Below, one piece after another: positions 14,302 to 19,784 of a stretch of 19,784 bases of DNA; position 1 is the stretch's first letter, and each line of letters opens with the position of its first letter. This DNA comes from Sutterella sp. GTDB lineage: Bacteria > Pseudomonadota > Gammaproteobacteria > Burkholderiales > Burkholderiaceae_F. Made by a program: the position numbers and the translations under genes. Under the pieces are notes generated by a model that saw only the letters and a list, made by a program, of their open reading frames with translations, had not been told where the DNA came from and ran no database searches. The stretch is taken from contig JAHHRG010000036.1 of the NCBI GenBank assembly GCA_020025965.1, positions 1-19,784 of the forward strand. Direction: 5' to 3'.

Positions 14302-14745
14302 ATGCAGAATGTTTATCTCGCCAACCTCGGTCTCTGGCTCGTCAAACTCCACAACCTTCATTGGAACGTTACGGGCAAGCAGTTCGTGCCGGTTCATCAG
14401 TTCACCGAAGCCCTTTATAACGAAGTCTTCGAACAGTACGATGCCGTCGCCGAAGTGATGAAGATGCAGGACAAGATGCCTCTCGTTCGCATGAGTCAGT
14501 ACCTCGAAGTCGCCACCCTCGAAGAACTCGACGGTCGCGATTTCACGGTCGGCGAAGTTCTCGAAATTGTCGAAGCCGACATGAAGACGATGCAGGCTCT
14601 CGCCAAGCAGATCCGTGACGAAGCCGTCAAGAACGACGACTTCCAGGTTCAGGGTCTCTACGAAGGCTACCTCGCTTACTATGCCAAGCAGCTCTGGTTC
14701 CTTCGCGCCATCCGTAAGGAAGGTTGCTGCTGCAAGAAGCATTAA
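14302..14745 (+). CDS. dps: Dps/ferritin-like iron-storage and DNA-protection protein
   Basis: This 147-residue protein is of the Dps mini-ferritin family, which forms 12-subunit cages that oxidise Fe2+ with peroxide and store iron. The ferroxidase ligands His20, His32, Asp47 and Glu51 have exactly the family spacing (12, 15, 4), within LHNLHWNVTGKQFVPVH and YDAVAEV. I chose the ATG at 14302 because TAAAGGAG ends six bases before it and the family N-terminus begins there; an in-frame ATG at 14248 would add 18 unrelated residues. The C-terminus is odd: it ends GCCCKKH, three cysteines in a row and a basic end, not usual for Dps. The gene stands alone with its own promoter and a hairpin after it. 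Members of the family without a basic N-terminal tail often do not bind DNA. Confidence 0.93.
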   Translation: MQNVYLANLGLWLVKLHNLHWNVTGKQFVPVHQFTEALYNEVFEQYDAVAEVMKMQDKMPLVRMSQYLEVATLEELDGRDFTVGEVLEIVEADMKTMQALAKQIRDEAVKNDDFQVQGLYEGYLAYYAKQLWFLRAIRKEGCCCKKH

Positions 14746-14759
14746 CGGAGATCAGGCAG

Positions 14760-14775
14760 AGTTCCCAAGGGAACT
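14760..14775 (+). terminator. Short hairpin after dps
   Basis: AGTTCCC-AA-GGGAACT is a 7-bp palindrome followed by TTAG only. It may stabilise the 3' end rather than terminate. Confidence 0.35.
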
Positions 14776-14794
14776 TTAGATATCAGAAGAATCC

Positions 14795-14828
14795 GAACGG
14801 CGTCCGATCACAGATCGAGGCGCCGTTC
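14795..14828. terminator. Bidirectional hairpin between dps and the macrodomain gene
   Basis: GAACGGCG (14795-14802) pairs with CGCCGTTC (14821-14828), with an inner CGATC/GATCG stem. The plus strand continues TTGTTTC. It sits between two convergent genes. Confidence 0.65.
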
Positions 14829-14840
14829 TTGTTTCTAGCT

Positions 14841-15365
14841 TCAGTCCTTGACCGCTTCTTCGAATAAGGAGCCCAAAATCGTACGATAAGCCTCCCGATC
14901 CTCTTCTGTGTAGACGCAGAAAATCACGTCGCCTTCGAAGGCTTCCGCTAAAAGCGTTTCCACCGCAATACGAGCCGCCAAGTCGACCGGAAAACGATGA
15001 ATTCCCCGGCTGATTGACGAAAAGGCAAGGCTTCGACAACCTTTCTCTTTGGCCCGTGCCAAAGCCGTTCGATAGCAGGAGGCGAGCGTTGCTTCCTCAT
15101 TTCCGGCTCCGCCGGTCCACACGGGACCGACCGTGTGGATCACCCATTTGGCGGGCAGATTGAAGCCCGACGTGACGACGCTGTCGCCCGGCTGACAGCC
15201 GTCAAACGCCATGCAGGCCAAAAGGAGTTCGCGTCCCGCACGACGGTGAATCGCTCGATCGACACCGCCCCCGCCCAATAGCGAACGGTTGGCGGAATTG
15301 ACGATCGCATCAACCTCAAGCTCGGTGATGTCGGTCAATAGGACTGAGAGCTGTTCTTTCTTCAT
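14841..15365 (-). CDS. Macrodomain protein (ADP-ribose binding / O-acetyl-ADP-ribose deacetylase-like)
   Basis: This 174-residue protein is a stand-alone macrodomain of the YmdB/MacroD type, which binds ADP-ribose and often removes it from proteins or hydrolyses O-acetyl-ADP-ribose. Motifs in order: TDITELEVDAIVNSAN (Asp12 for adenine, Asn23 and Asn26), GGGGVDRAIHRRAG (Asp36, the loop that holds the distal ribose), KWVIHTVGPVW, and the second loop at 116-125. That second loop reads SSISRGIHRF where the family has mostly PAISTGVYGY, so Arg120 replaces the small Thr that contacts phosphate. The first residue of the GDIT motif is also changed (Thr11). The ribosome binding site is weak. It lies downstream of the OPT gene but beyond that gene's terminator, so probably has its own message. 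No partner ADP-ribosyl-transferase is nearby. Confidence 0.9.
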   Translation of the reverse strand: MKKEQLSVLLTDITELEVDAIVNSANRSLLGGGGVDRAIHRRAGRELLLACMAFDGCQPGDSVVTSGFNLPAKWVIHTVGPVWTGGAGNEEATLASCYRTALARAKEKGCRSLAFSSISRGIHRFPVDLAARIAVETLLAEAFEGDVIFCVYTEEDREAYRTILGSLFEEAVKD

Positions 15366-15431
15366 GCGCTATCCTCAAGCTCAAAAAAAGACGATCCTAA
15401 AGCCGACAACGACAGGTTGCGATGTTCGGAT

Positions 15432-15474
15432 AAAAAAAGAGCGACCGTCCCTTCGAGTGAAGAAACGGTCGCTC
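15432..15474 (-). terminator. Terminator of the OPT transporter gene
   Basis: GAGCGACCGT (15439-15448) pairs perfectly with ACGGTCGCTC (15465-15474); the minus strand continues with TTTTTTTA. Confidence 0.88.
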
Positions 15475-15502
15475 ATATAGTCAGTCGACTAACGAAATGG
15501 TG

Positions 15503-17554
15503 TTAGTCGGCCTTGGTGATCTTGCCGCCCAAAATCTTCGTAAAGAGATGGAAGGCGCCGATCAGGAAGGCGACGAGCCCCAAGAAGGTGCCCTTGTCGG
15601 CCCAGTTTTCAAGGTTGAGTGCAAGCGGTGCAGCACTGCCGCCCGAGGTGACGGAGACAACGATCACCATTGCGAGGAACACGCCCATCAGGGATTCGCC
15701 CACGATATAGCCGGCAGCCAAAAGGGTGCCGCGATGGACGGCCGCCTTTTGCATCTCACGGAGGTTGCCGCCGAAGACGCGCTGACGGTTTTTCACGATG
15801 CGACCCGTGAGCCAGCAGATGAGACCGCCGATAAAGAGGGCGGACGTGACGGAAGGCGGTAGATAAATACCGACGCCGACGGCCAAGGGCGGCAGAGCGA
15901 GCTTAAAGCGGTTGAGGAAGCGGTCGAAGATCACGACGAAAACGCCCAAGACCAAACCGATCGTGATGTAGGTCCAATCCATATCGGCATTGAAAATGCC
16001 CTGAGAAATGGTCGCCATCAGCGAAGCCTGCGGAGCGGAGAGGGCCTGCGTCGGATCCATGTCGGGACGCGGCATGGCACCCGTAAAGCCGTAGGCTTCG
16101 TAGAGCAGGTTCAAGGTCGGAGCAATGATGAGTGCACCGACAATACAACCGATCACGAGGGCGATCTGCTGACGCCAGGGCGTGGCATGAACCAAATAGC
16201 CCGTCTTCAAGTCCTGCAGGTTGTCGTTCGAAATTGCAGCCATGGCGAGGACGACCGAGACCGTCAGAAGCGCCAGAGCCGTCATGAAGTTCTGACCGCC
16301 TTCGTAAGCGAAGAGATCAAATGCGTTGGCAAAACCGACGAGTACAAGGGCAATGAAGATCATCGAGATGATCGAAATGCCGGAAATGGGGCTCGAGGAG
16401 GAACCGACGAGACCGGCCATATAGCCGCAGGCGGCGGCCACAAGGAAACCGACCAGAGCGGCAAGAATGACGCAGAGGAAAACGAGAATCCAGGCGAGCG
16501 GAGTCGGGAAGCCGGAGGCACCGACAAAGTTCCAAAAGGTGGCGAGAAGAATCAGGATCATGATGCCCGCCAAAGTGAGAATGCTCTTCGGGGACATGTC
16601 CTGATGGATGCGATCCGTGGCCGAGGCCTTTTCGCCCATAGCACGGAACGACATGCGAACGCCTTCAACGAGCGGCTGGAAAAGAACGATCAGGGTCCAA
16701 AGCGCAGCGACGGCAATGCAGCCGGCACCGATGTAGCGAACCTTAGACACCCAAAGGGTTGTCGCCCAAGCGCCGGCGGACATGTCGGCGGGCGTCGGGA
16801 AGACGGTGGAATAGTAGGGAACAAAAACGCCCCAGGCAATCAGCGTACCGACGATCAGCGCAATGGCCCCGGTAATGCCGACCAGGTAACCAGCGCCCAA
16901 GAGGGCGAAGGAAAAGCCGAGCGAGGGCTGAAAGAGCATTCCGCCCACAGAGAAAACTGTGCTGATCGAGTCGCCGACGACGCGAAGACCGCCCGAGCAG
17001 AAAGAGAAGAAGGCAGCCATAGCGGACCCCGAGGCAATCAGTTTCATGCCTTCGCGGGGAGAGCCGCCCAAATCCTTCGAATTCTCTTCGGTCGTGTCGC
17101 CCGTTTTCAAAATTTCAGCGGCGGCCACACCTTCGGGATAAGGCAGGTCACTCTGTACGACCATGACGTGACGAAGGGGAATTGAGAAAAGTACCCCGAG
17201 AATGCCGCCCGCGGCACAGATGACGAAAGTTTGCCAGAAGGGGAATCCCTGCCAGTAACCCAGCATCAAAAGACCGGGGATCACGAAAATAATGGCGGCG
17301 AGTGTGCCGGCTGCAGAAGCCTGAGTCTGCACCATGTTATTTTCGAGGATGTTCGAATTGCGGCAGAAACGCAGAACGGCCATGGAGATGACCGCGGCGG
17401 GGATCGAGGAAGCGAAAGTCATGCCGACTTTCAAACCGAGGTAAACGTTCGATGCGGTAAAAAGTACCGTAATCAACGCCCCCAGAATCATGCCTCGAAT
17501 GGTGAGTTCGTGGTTGCCGGCCAGGTGATGCAGCCGGTCGTTGGTAGTGGTCAT
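15503..17554 (-). CDS. OPT-family oligopeptide transporter
   Basis: This 683-residue inner-membrane protein belongs to the OPT family, whose bacterial members import small peptides or peptide-like metal complexes by proton symport. Hydrophobic helices run throughout, roughly 14-16. Family signatures are GLKVGMTFASSIPAAVIS (near 40-57), NMVQTQASAAGT (73-84) and SDLPYPEGVAAAEIL (135-149). The helix-rich C-terminal half includes VGIYLPPSVTSALFIGG. The length fits the bacterial group (about 650-690). The ATG at 17554 gives the usual short cytosolic N-terminus; AGAGAGAAAG upstream is a modest ribosome binding site. The gene is monocistronic by its own terminator. The substrate cannot be told from the sequence. 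Confidence 0.93.
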   Translation of the reverse strand: MTTTNDRLHHLAGNHELTIRGMILGALITVLFTASNVYLGLKVGMTFASSIPAAVISMAVLRFCRNSNILENNMVQTQASAAGTLAAIIFVIPGLLMLGYWQGFPFWQTFVICAAGGILGVLFSIPLRHVMVVQSDLPYPEGVAAAEILKTGDTTEENSKDLGGSPREGMKLIASGSAMAAFFSFCSGGLRVVGDSISTVFSVGGMLFQPSLGFSFALLGAGYLVGITGAIALIVGTLIAWGVFVPYYSTVFPTPADMSAGAWATTLWVSKVRYIGAGCIAVAALWTLIVLFQPLVEGVRMSFRAMGEKASATDRIHQDMSPKSILTLAGIMILILLATFWNFVGASGFPTPLAWILVFLCVILAALVGFLVAAACGYMAGLVGSSSSPISGISIISMIFIALVLVGFANAFDLFAYEGGQNFMTALALLTVSVVLAMAAISNDNLQDLKTGYLVHATPWRQQIALVIGCIVGALIIAPTLNLLYEAYGFTGAMPRPDMDPTQALSAPQASLMATISQGIFNADMDWTYITIGLVLGVFVVIFDRFLNRFKLALPPLAVGVGIYLPPSVTSALFIGGLICWLTGRIVKNRQRVFGGNLREMQKAAVHRGTLLAAGYIVGESLMGVFLAMVIVVSVTSGGSAAPLALNLENWADKGTFLGLVAFLIGAFHLFTKILGGKITKAD

Positions 17555-17652
17555 AAGTCTTTCTCTCTCTTATTTATATGGGACGCCAAAGATCGTGCGT
17601 CGTCCTTCAGGCCGAACCGACTTAGATGGTTCGCGTGGAAGGAAAGCTTTCT

Positions 17653-17693
17653 AGTGTACAGATAACCCCCTCAACTTGCTAAATCAGCAAGTT
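17653..17693 (-). promoter_or_regulatory. Possible OPT promoter with overlapping inverted repeat
   Basis: On the minus strand TTAGCA, an 18-base spacer and TACACT (17653-17658) form a moderate promoter. The -35 box lies inside the perfect inverted repeat AACTTGCT-AAATC-AGCAAGTT (17673-17693), a natural place for a repressor operator; this role is inferred. Confidence 0.4.
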
Positions 17694-17906
17694 CTGACGC
17701 CTTTCAATTTGATTGAAGTCAATGAAAACGGCCGAGTTTAAAGTTGTATTACTAAGAAAAAATTGAGTATCAAGCGTTTTGGGAGCGGATCCCGTTCGAG
17801 TAGTTTGAGAAAAATAAAAGTTATCTTGAAGAAAGTGAGAGCTATTTGAATAGCAGAAGGGGAGTCTTCTGTCTCGAAAGTTCTAAAACGCGGGCACGGG
17901 AAAAAC

Positions 17907-17965
17907 TCTCGAATGTTTGGGGGCGCTCAACCGCTAAGACGAAAGTGCTTTTTCTCAAATGTTTG
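17907..17965. repeat. Imperfect 13-base direct repeat upstream of ygbA
   Basis: TCTCGAATGTTTG (17907-17919) and TCTCAAATGTTTG (17953-17965) differ at one base and lie 46 bases apart. The second touches the -35 box of the ygbA promoter. Confidence 0.5.
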
Positions 17966-17991
17966 TCTTCTCTCACTTTTTCGGCTATTCT
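17963..17991 (+). promoter_or_regulatory. Likely promoter of the ygbA operon
   Basis: TTGTCT (17963-17968), 17 bases, TATTCT (17986-17991). Each hexamer has two mismatches but the spacing is ideal and the start codon is 32 bases further. Confidence 0.5.
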
Positions 17992-18023
17992 GTTTTCTCT
18001 CTCATTGAATCCTTGAAAAAAGA

Positions 18024-18485
18024 ATGGCTAAAACTGATAACACGAGTAGCCCCGATCCGCGCCTTGCCCGTCTCGAGACGATCGCCCGCTTGAACGAAGA
18101 AAAGCGATCCATGGAATATATGGTCACCGACTATTGCAAGCACAAGCATGCGGATCGTGAAAAGAATGCAGCCGATCTTTGCGAAGAATGCGCGGAATTT
18201 CTCGACTATTCCCTGATGCGTTTGGCACGCTGCCCCTTTGGAGAAAAGAAGCCGGTTTGTGCGAAATGCAATATTCATTGCTACAAACCAAACTATCGCG
18301 AACAGGCTTGCGCTATCATGCGTTTTGCAGGGCCAAGGCTCACATGGCAACATCCGATTTTGGCTTTTCGCCATATGTGGTTCAGTTTTACCGTGAAGCC
18401 GCCCGAAAAGAACCGTAATAAAAAACGTGCACAGCCGGCTTCGACGAAGCCCGTTGCGACTGAAGAAAAGAAGCCTGAAAAATGA
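18024..18485 (+). CDS. ygbA: YgbA-like, nitrous-oxide-stimulated promoter family protein
   Basis: This 153-residue cytoplasmic protein matches the YgbA family (the 'nitrous oxide-stimulated promoter' proteins), which are induced by nitrosative stress in enterobacteria through NsrR; their biochemical role is not settled. Visible family features are a conserved cysteine set, Cys38, 53, 56, 70, 79, 82 and 86, in YCKHKH, LCEEC, RCPFGEKKPVCAKC and HCYKP, then MRFAGPRLTWQHPILAFRHMW. The arrangement suggests a metal or cluster site, which is inference. The C-terminal 30 residues are a Lys/Pro-rich tail. The ribosome binding site is weak (GAAAAAAG). Its stop overlaps the start of the next gene by four bases (ATGA), so the two are translated together. 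Confidence 0.88.
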   Translation: MAKTDNTSSPDPRLARLETIARLNEEKRSMEYMVTDYCKHKHADREKNAADLCEECAEFLDYSLMRLARCPFGEKKPVCAKCNIHCYKPNYREQACAIMRFAGPRLTWQHPILAFRHMWFSFTVKPPEKNRNKKRAQPASTKPVATEEKKPEK

Positions 18486-18934
18486 AACTTGCCGAAGCTC
18501 TCAACGAACGCAAACTCCTGCAGGAACGCTTGAATCGTTTGCAGGAACGTTTGAATGCCAATGTGAAGATTCAGGAAGGCGATACGCCCTCTGAGGATCC
18601 CGAAGGTCTTTTTGCCGAACTCGAACGAACGGTTGCCCAGCTCGAAGAGCTGATCGTCCGTATCAATCATACGAATGCCGTCACCTTGGTCGACGGCCGT
18701 TCTATTGCTGATCTTGTCGCCTCGCGCGATGTCGGCATGAAGCACGTGCGCATTCTGTCTCAAGTCTTGCAGCAGGCTGCTGAACGCACCAATCGCTACT
18801 CGAAGACGGAAATTCGCATCGTGTCGACGATTGACGTCGCCGCTCGTCAGAAGAAGCTCGACAAAATGAGCAAGGCGCTCCGCGAACTTGACGGGACGAT
18901 TCAGGCTGCCAACTGGACGACCGAACTTCTCTAA
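18482..18934 (+). CDS. DIP1984-family protein (often named septicolysin), coiled-coil
   Basis: This 150-residue helical protein matches the DIP1984 family, which databases often call septicolysin without good evidence for a toxin role. It begins MKLAEALNERKLLQERLNRLQERL, a heptad-rich coiled coil with a repeat-like LQERLN. A second coiled stretch follows (LFAELERTVAQLEELIVRIN), then the family block VTLVDGRSIADLVASRDV and a helical C-terminus (RQKKLDKMSKALRELDGTIQAANW). It has no signal peptide or membrane helix, so it is likely cytosolic. The ATG overlaps the TGA of the ygbA-like gene, so it is translationally coupled. No named reaction is known to me. Confidence 0.85.
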   Translation: MKLAEALNERKLLQERLNRLQERLNANVKIQEGDTPSEDPEGLFAELERTVAQLEELIVRINHTNAVTLVDGRSIADLVASRDVGMKHVRILSQVLQQAAERTNRYSKTEIRIVSTIDVAARQKKLDKMSKALRELDGTIQAANWTTELL

Positions 18935-18995
18935 CCGATTTTGTTCCGACGGTGATCCTGCAGGCGGAAGTCACCCCTAACATTGAAGTCAGATA

Positions 18996-19026
18996 CTGTA
19001 CCGGTCATACAGCCCGACCTTTTTTC
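18996..19026 (+). terminator. Weak terminator after the DIP1984-family gene
   Basis: CTGTA (18996-19000) pairs with TACAG (19008-19012); seven bases later comes a run of six T. The stem is only five base pairs, so it may leak. Confidence 0.3.
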
Positions 19027-19030
19027 ATTG

Positions 19031-19103
19031 TTACCGCCGACCTTTACGATAGAACCGTTACCGTTTAATTACTGTAATACCACGACTTCGATGCGGATTA
19101 CCG
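19031..19103. repeat. Three TTACCG repeats
   Basis: TTACCG lies at 19031-19036, 19058-19063 and 19098-19103, all in one direction; the middle copy is within ACCGTTACCGTTT. Spacing is 27 and 40 bases, so not phased as an iteron array. Confidence 0.4.
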
Positions 19104-19109
19104 TTCGGG

Positions 19110-19227
19110 ACAAAAAGAAGCGCTTTTGTTGAGCGATCTCCGACTTGTTGAGATCGTTTTAGCAGTGACGGTTTAGAAACCGCCGTGAAACATCGCTTTC
19201 CTAAATGCTTTAGGGGAGCGATTTTTT
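19110..19227 (+). ncRNA. Candidate small RNA or structured 3' UTR
   Basis: Four hairpins follow one another on the plus strand: ACAAAAAG/CTTTTGT (19110-19129), CGATCTC/GAGATCG (19134-19156) followed by TTTT, CGGTTT/AAACCG (19169-19182), and the terminator stem (19192-19222) with its T-run. No protein-coding frame uses the stretch. I do not recognise it as 6S, SRP, RNase P or tmRNA. The 5' end is unknown; TGTAAT at 19073-19078 could be a -10 box but lacks a good -35 box. It may instead be the processed 3' end of the ygbA message. Confidence 0.4.
19192..19227 (+). terminator. Strong intrinsic terminator
   Basis: ATCGCTTTCCTAAA (19192-19205) pairs with TTTAGGGGAGCGAT (19209-19222) over 14 bp with two G-U pairs and loop TGC, then TTTTTATTT. 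Confidence 0.88.
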
Positions 19228-19591
19228 ATTTAATCGGACCTGTCGTCAATCATTGATGTAAGTAAGCCTGGATTGTTCCATTGCCCGTTCGGGCGATATA
19301 GGAAGGGTATCAAGCCTCAGTCTCGGAGAGCTGTACTACTCGGTCTTCGGTATTCCGATCCATTCGCCGTCATAGCAATATTTCCACAGAGAGTTCGACG
19401 GTTCAGCATGCGCACAGATGCTCAATATGCGAAGAATTGGAGGACGGTGTCTTGTTTTTATATCTCATTTTCTGACGACGGGTGAACTTTTTGATCGGAG
19501 TCTTTCCTCTTGGAAGAGCTGTCGTTGGAGTTTGGCGCTAATAGGCTATTTCAGAGGTGTTTTAGGTTTATCTCTACCTCGGGTATATGTG

Positions 19592-19622
19592 GAACCCACT
19601 AATATTTTATTAGTGAGTTTCC
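19592..19622. repeat. AT-rich inverted repeat
   Basis: CACTAATA (19597-19604) and TATTAGTG (19608-19615) form a perfect 8-bp stem with loop TTT, extended by GGAA/TTCC-type pairing outside. No T-run follows, so it is not a terminator; it could be a protein-binding palindrome. Confidence 0.5.
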
Positions 19623-19784
19623 TGTTCCAATTCGCTTCATACTCAATGGATCATTCTGGGGATCCTAGTTTCGGATATATGGTTCAACTCTAAAGAATCC
19701 TCCAACACTGACGTCGTCATCAGCGGTTTGTCTGTTACGCGACAGATTAATATCCCACTAAACGACAGGATTTGACCCGCCTCT

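Larger units (their letters stand above)
17555..18023. other. Divergent intergenic region, OPT gene to ygbA
   Basis: These 469 AT-richer bases hold no gene. They contain an 8-bp hairpin (17673-17693) near a possible OPT promoter, a 13-base direct repeat (17907-17919 and 17953-17965), and the likely ygbA promoter (17963-17991). Confidence 0.65.
18935..19784. other. Long non-coding stretch at the end of the window
   Basis: No convincing gene lies in these 850 bases; the short frames at 19273-19485 and 19418-19693 lack ribosome binding sites and family features. The region holds a weak hairpin with T-run (18996-19026), three TTACCG repeats, a chain of hairpins with a strong terminator (19110-19227), and downstream inverted repeats at 19283-19294 and 19597-19615. 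From about 19230 the DNA is visibly richer in A and T than the genes. Confidence 0.6.

Noticed and set aside
16187..17185. Plus-strand frame opposite the OPT gene (332 codons)
   Set aside because: Shadow of a membrane protein, extremely polar and without motifs.
19418..19693. 91-codon frame in the final gap
   Set aside because: No ribosome binding site, no recognisable motif, and composition like non-coding AT-rich DNA.

Overview
The window looks like a stretch of chromosome from a Gram-negative proteobacterium. The layout and protein sequences (KdpBCDE, a class-2-like PyrD, a periplasmic DsbA-type protein, tandem UspA proteins, BrnQ and OPT carriers) fit a gut betaproteobacterium of the Sutterellaceae kind. 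That placement is inferred from general family resemblance, not from a search. Genes are dense, most are closed by clear hairpin terminators, and I see no insertion sequence, integrase, prophage or CRISPR array.

Positions 1-7330 are a potassium and stress block. The 3' part of kdpB is followed by kdpC, a hairpin with a T-run, then the sensor kinase gene kdpD and its response regulator gene kdpE. Convergent to them lie two paralogous tandem-domain universal stress protein genes, each with a recognisable promoter of its own; the -35 box of the first overlaps the stop codon of the second. KdpD itself carries a Usp-like domain that is degenerate here.

Positions 7420-10065 hold a branched-chain amino-acid carrier (brnQ, minus strand), a divergent exported DsbA-family thiol oxidoreductase (CPFC), and tRNA-His(GTG) on the minus strand. 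Positions 10322-13917 hold an RlmN/Cfr-type radical SAM methyltransferase, a small protein joining a ribbon-helix-helix-like N-terminus to an acidic Cys/Lys-rich tail, an exported four-cysteine protein of unknown function, and pyrD. PyrD has the layout of the membrane-linked class 2 enzyme but a cysteine where class 2 enzymes carry the catalytic serine.

Positions 14302-17554 hold a Dps-type mini-ferritin with a C-terminal CCC cluster, a macrodomain protein with an altered phosphate-binding loop, and a large OPT-family transporter. Positions 18024-18934 are a two-gene, translationally coupled unit: a YgbA (nitrous-oxide-stimulated promoter family) protein and a DIP1984-family protein.

The last 850 bases hold no convincing gene. 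They contain a chain of hairpins ending in a strong terminator (about 19110-19227), which may be a small RNA or a processed 3' UTR, followed by about 560 bases of AT-richer DNA with further inverted repeats. The strongest points for a second look are the PyrD active site, the RHH-like/Cys-rich protein, the hairpin chain, the macrodomain loop and the ygbA upstream repeats. I did not find a clear multi-gene system of unknown type.
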